A program made the translations under genes and the position numbers. Shown piece after piece: positions 1-6,770 of a stretch of DNA of 12,803 bases (positions are counted from its first letter, which is position 1; the number at the start of each line of letters is the position of its first letter). The notes beneath the pieces were generated by a model. That model saw only the letters and a program-made list of their open reading frames with translations, was not told where the DNA came from and made no database searches. The stretch comes from an uncultured Clostridia bacterium. GTDB taxonomy: Bacteria; Bacillota; Clostridia; Christensenellales; Aristaeellaceae. Location of the stretch: the NCBI GenBank assembly GCA_946410395.1, contig CAMKAE010000041.1, positions 1 to 12,803 of the forward strand. The letters are read 5' to 3'.

Positions 1-2
1 GC

Positions 3-1097
3 ACCTTCACCAGCAACGTGGTGAAAGCCGCGCCGGTGCTCTGGGACATGGCGATCGTGAAGGGCGCCGGTCCGGTGCGGGCCGCGGTGGTCAACTCCGG
101 CATCGCCAACGCGGCCACGGGCGAGGCCGGCATGCGCATCTGCCGCGAGACGGCCGGAGCGCTGGCGGGCCTGTTCGGCGGACAGCCGGAAGAGGTGCTG
201 ACAGCCTCCACCGGCGTCATCGGCATGCAGATCGACGTGGACAGGATCACGGCCGGCTGCCGCGCGCTGTTTGAGAAAAAGGCGTCGGGCCCCGAGGCCG
301 ACGAGGCCGCGGCGAAGGCGATTATGACTACCGACACCCACCGGAAGATGACCGCGGCGGCGGTGACGCTGACCGACGGCACGGTGATTCGCCTGGGCGC
401 GATGACCAAGGGTTCCGGCATGATCCACCCCAACATGTGCACGATGCTGGGCTTCGTCACCACGGACGCGGCCATCGAAAAGACGCTGCTGCAGAAGGCG
501 GTCAGCGCGGCGGTGGCGGACAGCTTCAACATGATCTCCGTGGATGGGGACACCTCGACCAACGACACCTACGTGATCCTGGCCAACGGCGCCGCCGGCA
601 ACCCGGTGATCGCGCAGGAGGGAGAGGACTACCGCCGTTTCTGCGAGGGGCTGATGCGGATCAGCAAAACCCTGGCCCGGCAGATGGCCGGCGACGGCGA
701 GGGCGCCACGGCGCTGTTTGAGTGCAGGGTGGTGGGCGCCGACACGGTGGCCCACGCGAAGACCCTGGCCAAGTCCGTCATCGGCTCCAGCTTGTGCAAG
801 GCGGCCATCTACGGCCACGACTCCAACTTCGGACGGATCCTGTGCGCCTTGGGCTATGCCGGCGTGCCCTTCGACCCCGCGAAGGTGGACCTGTGGTATG
901 AGAGCGCGGAAGACCGCATGCTGATCGTGAAGGACGGCATGGGCACGGGCTACGACGAGGCGCAGGCCACGAAGCTGCTCTCCGCGCCGGAGGTCACGGT
1001 GATCGCCGACATGCACATGGGCGCGGCGGAGGCCACCGCCTGGGGCTGCGACCTGAGCTATGACTATGTGAAGATCAACGCGGATTATCGCTCCTGA
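3..1097 (+). CDS. argJ: Glutamate N-acetyltransferase / amino-acid acetyltransferase ArgJ (5' truncated by window)
   Basis: ArgJ transfers the acetyl group from N-acetylornithine to glutamate, and in many bacteria also acetylates glutamate from acetyl-CoA. It thereby runs the cyclic arginine pathway in the cytoplasm. The reading frame is open from base 3, so the true start lies before the window; about 364 residues of a protein usually near 400 are present. Seen: an N-terminal FTSNVVKAAPV segment, NSGIANAATG, and the self-cleavage motif KGSGMIHPNMCTML, whose threonine (codon 441-443) should become the N-terminal nucleophile of the beta chain. Also seen are DGDTSTNDT and the family's C-terminal ending YVKINADYRS. 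The residue before the scissile threonine is Cys, where Ala or Gly is more usual. The gene is followed at once by a strong hairpin terminator, so it is the last gene of its unit; other arg genes would lie upstream, outside the window. Identification is very secure. Confidence 0.96.
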   Translation, partial: TFTSNVVKAAPVLWDMAIVKGAGPVRAAVVNSGIANAATGEAGMRICRETAGALAGLFGGQPEEVLTASTGVIGMQIDVDRITAGCRALFEKKASGPEADEAAAKAIMTTDTHRKMTAAAVTLTDGTVIRLGAMTKGSGMIHPNMCTMLGFVTTDAAIEKTLLQKAVSAAVADSFNMISVDGDTSTNDTYVILANGAAGNPVIAQEGEDYRRFCEGLMRISKTLARQMAGDGEGATALFECRVVGADTVAHAKTLAKSVIGSSLCKAAIYGHDSNFGRILCALGYAGVPFDPAKVDLWYESAEDRMLIVKDGMGTGYDEAQATKLLSAPEVTVIADMHMGAAEATAWGCDLSYDYVKINADYRS

Positions 1098-1101
1098 ACA
1101 C

Positions 1102-1133
1102 AAAAACCCTGCTCCGGCCGGAACAGGGTTTTT
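1102..1133. terminator. Bidirectional intrinsic terminator between convergent argJ and CoA-transferase genes
   Basis: Two 14-base arms (1102-1115 and 1120-1133) pair around a GGCC loop with one mismatch. The left arm begins AAAAA and the right arm ends TTTTT, so each strand gives a GC-rich stem followed by a T tract. It starts four bases after the argJ stop. The leftward CoA-transferase transcript would also reach it after crossing the palindromic element, so it can serve both genes. Confidence 0.88.
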
Positions 1134-1177
1134 GCGTGCGCGGAAGGCTCATACGATTCTCAGATAAGCCTGCCAAG

Positions 1178-1293
1178 TGAAACCTCATCCACCGCTGCGG
1201 CGGTCCCCCTTCCCCTTTCAGGGGAAGGCAGGGCTATACAAAGCCACGTACCTCCCCTCTCCTGAAAGGAGAGGGGCCGGGGGTGAGGTTTCA
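1178..1293. repeat. Nested palindromic intergenic element with 10-bp terminal inverted repeats
   Basis: The ends are perfect inverted repeats, TGAAACCTCA (1178-1187) and TGAGGTTTCA (1284-1293). Inside lie four stem-loops: ACCGC/GCGGT (1191-1204), CCTTCCCCT/AGGGGAAGG (1208-1228, loop TTC), GGCT/AGCC (1232-1245) and CCCCTCTCCT/AGGAGAGGGG (1254-1276, loop GAA). No open reading frame of note and no clear target-site duplication were found. The layout resembles dispersed palindromic elements (REP/MITE-like) that occur between genes in Clostridia; only one copy is in this window, so its repeat status is inferred. It could fold as DNA cruciforms or as a multi-branched RNA, and it sits where two transcripts converge. 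Confidence 0.7.
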
Positions 1294-1346
1294 ATGGTGG
1301 CATATGCATTCATTCAATCATTTTGCATTCTTATCTAAGAATAGTA

Positions 1347-2858
1347 TTAGATCTCCACGGCGAAGGGGAGGAGTTCCAGGATGTCGCGGACCACGTCCAC
1401 CCCGGGATAAACCTCCAGGAGCTTCAGCCCGTTGGCGGTCAGGGTGAAAACGCAGCGCTCGGTGACATAGAGCACCCGCTGGCCGTTGGCCACGGCCTGG
1501 CGCGCGGAGAAGCTGACGGTCCGGACCTCGTTGACGAACTTGGGGATGCTTCCGTTCTTCTGGATCGTCACGATGCCGCCCTTGCGGGTCACATCGAGGC
1601 CCTTGGTGTTGAAGGTCAGGCAGAACACTACGGTCGGGGTCTTTGCGGTGATGTTGGCAAACCCGCCGATGCCTGCAAAGGCGCCGGGACCCCGGTGGGC
1701 GTTGACGTTGCCGTGCCGGTCCACCTCCAGTGCGCCCATGAAGCAGATGTCCAGCCCGCCGTTGTCATAGAGGTCGAACTGGTTGGAGATGTCGCAGACG
1801 GAGGCCGCGCCGATCATCGCGCCGAACACCGGGCCAGAGGCCGGAAAGCCGCCGATGCCGCCGGACTCGACGGTCAGCGTGATGTGGTCGAGCATGCCGT
1901 CCTTGCGCGCGTAGTGGGAGACGGTCTCCGGAATGCCGATGCCCACGTTGATGATGTCATCCTTGTGCAGCTCGCGGGCCGCCCTGCGCCCGATGATGCG
2001 GCTGGCCACCGAGTCCTGTCGCCGGGTGGAGGTCAGGGCCTCGATGCGGTCGGTCCACACGGACCACTCGGAATAGGGCACCTCAAAGCTGCCGGTGAGG
2101 GCGGTGTAGGCCTCGTCGCGCCAGCCGGGCTCCACCACCACGATGGCGTCCACAAAGCAGCCGGGAATCACGGCGTTGCGGGGACGGGAGGGCATGCCGA
2201 CCAGCCTGTCCACCTGCACGATGACGATGCCGCCGTTGGCCTTGGTGGCCTGGCAGATCGACAGGGCGTCGCCGGAGGTGTACATGTCGTCGAAGGTGAT
2301 GTTGCCTCGGGGGTCGGCGGCGGTTCCCTTCACCAGCGCTACGTTGATCTTGGGCAGCTTGTAGTACAGGAACTCCTCGCCGTCCACCTCCACCAGCTTG
2401 ACCAGGGAGGGATCTTTGGAGATGCGGTTGATGCCAGGGCCTTCGCGGCGGGGGTCCACAAAAATGTCCAGCCCAACCTTGGACAGCGTGCCGGGAATGC
2501 CGCCGGCCTGGGCCCGGATGGCGTGGGAGATGCAGCCCAGCGGCAGGTTGTAGGCCTCAAAGCGATCCTCCAGGATGATTTTCTTGGTGCTGGGCATCGC
2601 GCCGAAGTGGCCGCAGATCAGTTTGTCCACGGCACCGTCGCGGATGTAGCCCTCCGCGGCCCGATCCTCCTCCCACACGCCGAAGCCGGCGCTGGAGACG
2701 ATGGTCATGTGTGCGGGAGAGCCGGTGGCCTTGAAGCGGCGGCCGATGGCTTCGTGGAGCTCCACGGGGTTTTCGATGCCCACAAAAGAGTTCACGCAGA
2801 TGCACGCGCCGTCCGGGATCATCCGGACAGCCTCGTCGGCGGTCATAAGCTGGAACAT
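1347..2858 (-). CDS. Family I acyl CoA-transferase, propionate/acetate CoA-transferase (Pct/YdiF-like)
   Basis: Enzymes of this family move CoA between short-chain acyl-CoAs and free acids such as acetate, propionate, lactate or butyrate in the cytoplasm of fermenting anaerobes. The protein is about 503 residues and fuses the alpha- and beta-type halves: an N-terminal CoA-transferase domain (about 5-250) and a C-terminal one (about 285-495). The second half holds TVESGGIGG, whose Glu331 (334 from the upstream ATG) is the expected nucleophile that forms the glutamyl-CoA thioester. NVGIGIPE and GALEVDRHGNVN also fit the family. Two ATG codons compete (2865-2867 and 2856-2858). I chose the inner one because AAAAGGA lies eight bases before it, whereas it abuts the outer ATG. 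The gene stands alone, opposite in direction to its neighbours and with no acyl-CoA dehydrogenase or dehydratase beside it, so the true acyl substrate cannot be read from context. Family is secure; substrate is not. Confidence 0.93.
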   Translation of the reverse strand: MFQLMTADEAVRMIPDGACICVNSFVGIENPVELHEAIGRRFKATGSPAHMTIVSSAGFGVWEEDRAAEGYIRDGAVDKLICGHFGAMPSTKKIILEDRFEAYNLPLGCISHAIRAQAGGIPGTLSKVGLDIFVDPRREGPGINRISKDPSLVKLVEVDGEEFLYYKLPKINVALVKGTAADPRGNITFDDMYTSGDALSICQATKANGGIVIVQVDRLVGMPSRPRNAVIPGCFVDAIVVVEPGWRDEAYTALTGSFEVPYSEWSVWTDRIEALTSTRRQDSVASRIIGRRAARELHKDDIINVGIGIPETVSHYARKDGMLDHITLTVESGGIGGFPASGPVFGAMIGAASVCDISNQFDLYDNGGLDICFMGALEVDRHGNVNAHRGPGAFAGIGGFANITAKTPTVVFCLTFNTKGLDVTRKGGIVTIQKNGSIPKFVNEVRTVSFSARQAVANGQRVLYVTERCVFTLTANGLKLLEVYPGVDVVRDILELLPFAVEI

Positions 2859-2866
2859 GGCGTTCA

Positions 2867-2873
2867 TCCTTTT
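2867..2873 (-). promoter_or_regulatory. Ribosome binding site that favours the inner CoA-transferase start
   Basis: On the minus strand the sequence reads AAAAGGA, eight bases before the ATG at 2858. The same bases run directly into the ATG at 2867, leaving no spacer, which makes the outer start less likely. Confidence 0.6.
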
Positions 2874-2881
2874 CGTTTCCT

Positions 2882-2895
2882 GCGGCAGATGCCGC
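2882..2895. other. Small dyad in the CoA-transferase leader
   Basis: GCGGCA (2882-2887) and TGCCGC (2890-2895) form a perfect six-base inverted repeat around GA, just upstream of the CoA-transferase ribosome binding site. It could be a leader hairpin or a regulator site. Apart from this dyad, I see no convincing leftward promoter in the 249 bases from 2868 to 3116. Confidence 0.35.
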
Positions 2896-3005
2896 GAAGC
2901 ATATCATTTTGACATGGAGCGGCGGATTCCTGCCGGCCGATTGTTTTCTGAATGTTTCTGTGTGAAAGAGCCTCCCGGAGTGCATGAAAATTTACAAACG
3001 GAAGG

Positions 3006-3033
3006 TTGCGTTTGAGGCCTGATGTGGTATACT
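3006..3033 (+). promoter_or_regulatory. Extended -10 promoter for the 3117 gene cluster
   Basis: TATACT (3028-3033) is preceded by TG at 3025-3026, an extended -10 motif. TTGCGT (3006-3011) is a weak -35 with a 16-base spacer. Transcription should start near 3040, giving a leader of about 77 bases before the ATG at 3117. No other rightward promoter is apparent before tilS or hpt, so this probably drives all four genes to 7330. Confidence 0.7.
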
Positions 3034-3039
3034 GTACCG

Positions 3040-3057
3040 GAATGACGCCCGTCATTC
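3040..3057. promoter_or_regulatory. 18-base dyad at the predicted transcription start (operator or leader hairpin)
   Basis: GAATGACG (3040-3047) and CGTCATTC (3050-3057) are perfect inverted repeats separated by CC. The dyad begins six bases after the -10 box, that is at about +1. A dimeric repressor bound there would block transcription; as RNA it would be a tight 5' hairpin. A two-base loop is poor for RNA, so an operator seems a little more likely. Confidence 0.5.
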
Positions 3058-3076
3058 TGTTTGCTTATGGATTTTC

Positions 3077-3090
3077 GGCCCGCCCGGGCC
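3077..3090. other. GC-rich dyad in the 3117 leader
   Basis: GGCCCG (3077-3082) and CGGGCC (3085-3090) are a perfect six-base inverted repeat, again around a CC centre, between the start-site dyad and the ribosome binding site. No T tract follows, so it is not a terminator. Its role is unknown. Confidence 0.35.
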
Positions 3091-3116
3091 TTGCGAGATG
3101 AAAGGTTGTTGCGCAG

Positions 3117-4631
3117 ATGTATCAGGATCCAACCCAGGGGAGCGGCGGTCAGCCGGGCATGAACGGCACCGGCCCGTCCAGCGTCTGGAATCAGCATGGT
3201 TTTTCGCAGAACGGCGGCGGCTATGCCGGCATGATGGGCCAGCAGGAGTATGGCGCGCAGCCGGTCGCTTATCCGCAATCCGGCCCGCAGGGCTACGCGG
3301 CTCAGCCGAACCCCTTCGGTCAGCCGCAGCAGAGCGCTTATCCGCAGTACGGACAGCCGGGCGGCTACCCGCCGGCCGATCCGCAGGGAATGGCCGGCGC
3401 CTACGCGCAGCCGCCCCAGGGCTTTGCGCAGCAGGCACAGGGCTACGGGCAGCCCGTCCAGGGCTACGGTCAGCCGATGCAGCCCCAACCCTATGCCCAG
3501 CCGCAGCCGGACTATCAGAACCGCTACAGCGGGCAGCCGGCCAACGACGGCGCCTGGCCCCAGCCGCAGGTGGCCGACTACCGCCAGCAGCCGGATCCCC
3601 GGCAGCCGTGGCCCGGCCAGGACGTCTACAACGGACCGGAGCCTGCGCCGCGGCAACCCTTCAACTGGGACCTGGTGCTGCTGATCGTGGCCTGCGGCCT
3701 GGTGCCGCTGCTGCTGATCCTCGCGATGATCTTCCGCAATCTGTTCTTCACGCTCTTCAGCGTCGGCGGCGCCGTCGGGGCCGCGGTCTGGCTGTGGCAG
3801 CGGCCCGTGTTCCAGCGGCCCACCCAGATGATGATCACGGTGCTCTACGCCATCGGCTCGCTGCTGGCCATTATCCTGGCCGTGACGGCGCTGAACAGGG
3901 CGCCGGTCGCAGGCAGTCAGGCTGCAGAAAGCCCCGCTGTATCGCCGTCTTCTCCGGTCAATTCTTTCCAGATCACCCCGGCGCCCGATTCCTCCGCGCA
4001 GTCCGATACAGGCCTGTCCGGCGGCGTGACGGATGTCCAGTTCGAGAATGACGAGACCATCCGGCGGGCCAACATGTTTATGGACTACTGGACCCAGAAC
4101 AACAACACCAAGATGCAGGAGCTCTGCGCCCCCTCCTGGGCCGCGGGCCAGACGGGAAGCTCGAACCCCAAGTCCGCGCTGTTCCAGGCGCTGAAGACCA
4201 ACATCCTCATCTCCTATCAGGCCACGGGCATCACCGGCACCGAGAGCGCCAGCAGCCGCACCGTCACCTATGAGACGGTCATGCGCAAGTTTGACGGCTC
4301 GGAGGTTCCGTGCACGGTCTCGCTGATGATGGTCTACGAGAACGGCGCGTGGTACGCGGACCCGGATTCCCTGATCTTCACGGCCACCACCCCGACGCCG
4401 CCCCCGACGCTGGTGCCGGTGACCCCCACGCCCGTCCCGTCGGGCTATGTGGACCCCAACACCCTGCTGTACTACAACCCGGACGGCGGCAGCTATTATC
4501 ACCTGGATCCCAGCTGCTCCGCGGTGGGCAGCAAGTACAAGCCGCTCAAGGGCGTGTTCACCTACGGCGAACGGGGAAGCGGCAAATACACAAAACTGAA
4601 GCCCTGCGACACCTGCCACGCGCCGAGATGA
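3117..4631 (+). CDS. Membrane protein with Pro/Gln/Tyr-rich tail, NTF2-like region and C-terminal Cys/His motif (unknown function)
   Basis: I do not recognise a named family for this 504-residue protein. Residues 1-180 are low-complexity, rich in Gln, Pro, Gly and Tyr (YGQP, GYPP). Three hydrophobic helices follow (about 185-206, 208-227, 237-259). The loop between helices 2 and 3 holds two arginines, so the positive-inside rule puts the tail in the cytosol and the C-terminus outside. After a Ser/Pro-rich stalk (263-305), residues 310-420 resemble a small NTF2-like fold with FMDYW, LCAPSW and YENGAWYADP. A Thr-Pro linker (424-442) leads to a terminal motif with His462, Cys467, Cys497 and Cys500. 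This echoes the YH..C...PCxxC metal-binding tails of some nuclease and Ada-like domains (a resemblance only). The next gene is a lipoprotein paralogue. The start is supported by AAAGG at 3101-3105, eleven bases upstream, a rather long spacing. The gene is surely real; its role is open. Confidence 0.88.
   Translation: MYQDPTQGSGGQPGMNGTGPSSVWNQHGFSQNGGGYAGMMGQQEYGAQPVAYPQSGPQGYAAQPNPFGQPQQSAYPQYGQPGGYPPADPQGMAGAYAQPPQGFAQQAQGYGQPVQGYGQPMQPQPYAQPQPDYQNRYSGQPANDGAWPQPQVADYRQQPDPRQPWPGQDVYNGPEPAPRQPFNWDLVLLIVACGLVPLLLILAMIFRNLFFTLFSVGGAVGAAVWLWQRPVFQRPTQMMITVLYAIGSLLAIILAVTALNRAPVAGSQAAESPAVSPSSPVNSFQITPAPDSSAQSDTGLSGGVTDVQFENDETIRRANMFMDYWTQNNNTKMQELCAPSWAAGQTGSSNPKSALFQALKTNILISYQATGITGTESASSRTVTYETVMRKFDGSEVPCTVSLMMVYENGAWYADPDSLIFTATTPTPPPTLVPVTPTPVPSGYVDPNTLLYYNPDGGSYYHLDPSCSAVGSKYKPLKGVFTYGERGSGKYTKLKPCDTCHAPR
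3438..3479 (+). repeat. Tandem 21-base repeat encoding QGYGQP[V/M]
   Basis: Two in-frame 21-base units (3438-3458 and 3459-3479) differ at a few positions and encode QGYGQPV and QGYGQPM (residues 108-121) inside the low-complexity tail. Looser copies of the Tyr-Gly-Gln-Pro pattern flank them. This suggests that the tail grew by slippage duplication. Confidence 0.6.
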
Positions 4632-4647
4632 CAACGGAGGAAACGGA

Positions 4648-5436
4648 ATGACCGCACGGGAGAAACTGAAGGGACTCTGCCTGCTGCTCGCGGCGGTGCT
4701 GCTGCTCTGCGCGGGCTGCGCACAGCCGGCTCCCGGAAACGGAGCGGAGCCTGCGGCCACGGAGGCCCGCGCGCCGCAGAACGAAGTAATGCCCGAGGAG
4801 ACGGAACCCGCTCCCGAGCCGACGCCTGAGCTGACCGAGGCGCCGGATTACGCGCCCCAGGTGGTCAGCAGCTTCATGAATTACTGGTCGGTCGGCGATT
4901 ACGCGAACATGGTCAGCCTGTGCTCCGTCACCTGGACGGGCAAGAAGGACCGGGAGCAGGCGGTCTCCGCGATGACCGAGCTGCTGGAGGATCGGATGCC
5001 CGTGAGCTTTGAGGTCACGAAGGTGGACGGCACCAACGCCGACCTGCGCCGCGATGCCCGGGTGACGGCCCAGATCAGCAAGAGCGGCGGACCGGTGCAG
5101 AAATACCAGTTCAAGCTGAAGGTGGTCTGGGAGAACAATTTCTGGTATATTGACCCCTCCGGCCTGCGGAGCTACGCCGGCACCCCGACGCCGACCGCCA
5201 GAGTCATCGAGGTCACCCAGCCGCCGACGCCGGCCCCGATCGATGACCCCAACACCCTTTTGTATTACAATCCCGATGGAGGAAAACGCTATCACCTGGA
5301 TCCCTACTGCAGGACCGCCAACGAGCGGAACCTGCCCTTCAAGGGCTCCTTCACCTTTGCGGAGCTGAACAACGCGGAGTATGCGGACCTGATTCCCTGT
5401 CAGATCTGCGGCGCTCCCCGGAGACCCAAGAAATGA
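4648..5436 (+). CDS. Lipoprotein paralogue of the 3117 protein: NTF2-like region plus Cys/His motif (unknown function)
   Basis: This is a 262-residue secreted lipoprotein. The signal peptide has Lys/Arg at 4-8, a Leu/Ala-rich core (9-21) and a lipobox-like LCAGC ending at Cys24. The box is imperfect because position -3 is Cys. An acidic Pro/Glu-rich stalk (28-68) precedes an NTF2-like region (about 70-172) with FMNYW, LCSVTW and WENNFWYIDP, matching the upstream protein in order. A Thr-Pro linker (179-199) leads to DPNTLLYYNPDGG and then His216, Cys221, Cys251 and Cys254. The Cys/His spacing is identical to that of the upstream protein. The two are therefore paralogues, one anchored by helices and one by lipid, both displaying the domain outside the membrane. 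GGAGG lies seven bases before the ATG, and the upstream stop is only 16 bases away. The stop overlaps the tilS start (ATGA), so the two are translationally coupled. Ligand and function are unknown. Confidence 0.9.
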   Translation: MTAREKLKGLCLLLAAVLLLCAGCAQPAPGNGAEPAATEARAPQNEVMPEETEPAPEPTPELTEAPDYAPQVVSSFMNYWSVGDYANMVSLCSVTWTGKKDREQAVSAMTELLEDRMPVSFEVTKVDGTNADLRRDARVTAQISKSGGPVQKYQFKLKVVWENNFWYIDPSGLRSYAGTPTPTARVIEVTQPPTPAPIDDPNTLLYYNPDGGKRYHLDPYCRTANERNLPFKGSFTFAELNNAEYADLIPCQICGAPRRPKK

Positions 5437-6770
5437 AGCTGCAAGCGTTGGCGGACGCCCTTGCGCCGCTGCCGGACAGACTGCTGGTGGGGCTCTCGGG
5501 CGGCGCAGACTCAGTGGCCCTGCTGCGGATCCTGACCCTGGCGGGGAAATGCTGCGGCGCGGTGCATGTGAACCATGGACTGCGCGGCGATGAGAGCGAC
5601 GGCGACGAGGCCTTCTGCAGGGAGCTCTGCAAAGGCCTCGGGATCCCGCTGACGGTGGAGCGCCTGCGCCTGCCGCAGGATGCAGGCGAGGGAGAAGCCC
5701 GCGAAGCGCGATACCGGGCTTTTGCCCGGGCCTTGGCGGAGCACGGCGCGGACGCGCTGGCCCTGGCCCATCAGCGGGACGACCAGGCGGAAACGCTGCT
5801 GCTGCACCTGATGCGGGGCAGCGGGCTGCAGGGCCTTTGCGGCATGGCGCCGGACGCGGTCGTGAACAGCATGCGGGTGGTACGCCCGCTGCTGGACCGG
5901 AGCGGCGAGGAACTGCGCGACGCACTCCGGGAGGCGGGGCAGGCCTGGCGGGAGGACAGCACCAACGGCCGGGACACTTTCCTGCGCAACAGCATCCGCC
6001 ATCGGCTTCTCCCGGAGATGGAACGCCTGATCCCGGGCGCTTCCCGCCGCATCGCGGAGACCGCCGCGGGGCTTCGCCTGGACGAAGCGGCGCTGGCGGA
6101 ACAGACGGACGCGTTCCTGCAGGCGCACACGGGCATGGACTGGCTGCATCTGGCACCCTGGCGCGCCCTGCCCGGTGCGCTTCGGTACAGGACGCTGCGC
6201 CGCTGGTGGCAGCGCTGCGCCGGGGAAGCGATGGACGAGCGGAACCTCACCCGGCAGCAGACGGAAGACCTGGTGCGGACGGCCTCTGGAGCGCCGGGCG
6301 CGGCCTGCAATCTTCCCGGCATGTGGCAATGCCGCCGCGAGCCGGTCTGCCTGCACCTGATCCCGCCTGAAACGCGCGCGGTGCAGCAGGTTCCCGCCTG
6401 TGACGGCGCGGCGCTGTGCGGCGTGACCCTGTGCCTCGGCCCCTCACAGAGGGCGCCCGGAGACGAGCGGAGCGCGCAAGAGGTCCCGGCAGCGCTGCTG
6501 ACAGGCGCGGTGCTCCGGACCATGCAGCCCGGCGACGTGATCCGGCCCTTCGGCTCGGGGCACACCCGGCCGCTGGAGGAGTTCATGCGCGGCCGCGGCG
6601 TGGACCCGTCCTTCAGGACCCGGGTGCCCCTGCTCTGCCGGGGCGAAACCATCCTGCTGGCGGCGGGCCTGGGCGCGGGCGACATCCCGGCCTTTGACGA
6701 AACCGAACAGAACCTCAGAATCACCTGGAACGGCGTCATGCCGTGGCTGCTCAAGGAGGAAACGCCATGA
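5433..6770 (+). CDS. tilS: tRNA(Ile)-lysidine synthetase TilS
   Basis: TilS uses ATP to attach lysine to C34 of the CAU-anticodon isoleucine tRNA, which switches it from AUG to AUA decoding; it is essential in most bacteria. The 445-residue protein has the N-type ATP pyrophosphatase loop SGGADS (22-27), then HVNHGLRGDESDGDE (45-59), LALAHQRDDQAET (109-121), RGSGLQGL (128-135) and the hallmark DSTN (175-178) followed by RNSIRHRLLP (185-194). A C-terminal TilS domain (about 360-440) begins RTMQPGDVIRPFG. The length fits the full three-domain form. The ATG overlaps the stop of the upstream lipoprotein gene by four bases and has no strong ribosome site of its own, so it probably depends on coupling. 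Its stop in turn overlaps the hpt start. The tilS-hpt-ftsH order is conserved in Firmicutes. Confidence 0.97.
   Translation: MKLQALADALAPLPDRLLVGLSGGADSVALLRILTLAGKCCGAVHVNHGLRGDESDGDEAFCRELCKGLGIPLTVERLRLPQDAGEGEAREARYRAFARALAEHGADALALAHQRDDQAETLLLHLMRGSGLQGLCGMAPDAVVNSMRVVRPLLDRSGEELRDALREAGQAWREDSTNGRDTFLRNSIRHRLLPEMERLIPGASRRIAETAAGLRLDEAALAEQTDAFLQAHTGMDWLHLAPWRALPGALRYRTLRRWWQRCAGEAMDERNLTRQQTEDLVRTASGAPGAACNLPGMWQCRREPVCLHLIPPETRAVQQVPACDGAALCGVTLCLGPSQRAPGDERSAQEVPAALLTGAVLRTMQPGDVIRPFGSGHTRPLEEFMRGRGVDPSFRTRVPLLCRGETILLAAGLGAGDIPAFDETEQNLRITWNGVMPWLLKEETP

Noticed and set aside
1327..1342. Dyad ATTCTTA/TAAGAAT after the CoA-transferase stop as a terminator
   Set aside because: The stem is AT-rich with a two-base loop and no T tract follows on the leftward strand. 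The hairpin at 1102-1133 is far stronger.
1323..2912. Rightward 529-residue open frame opposite the CoA-transferase
   Set aside because: It is antisense to a gene with clear family motifs. High GC at third positions leaves the opposite strand open, and the product is low-complexity His/Gly/Val-rich with no recognisable domain.
2909..2914. Perfect TTGACA on the plus strand as a -35 box
   Set aside because: No AT-rich -10 lies 15-19 bases downstream (the region is GC-rich), and the better TATACT promoter lies about 115 bases further on.
3250..3684. Alternative rightward frame inside the low-complexity tail region
   Set aside because: It is an Arg/Ser-rich out-of-frame reading of the repeats; the main frame has the membrane helices and the paralogous C-terminus.
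2904..4760. Leftward 618-residue open frame over the 3117 gene
   Set aside because: It overlaps the promoter, leader and coding region of a supported gene, has an Arg/Ala/Gly-rich composition typical of shadows, and no ribosome site was evident.
6743..6766. Upstream ATG as the hpt start
   Set aside because: It adds eight residues not expected in the family and would place the AAGGAGG site inside the coding region.
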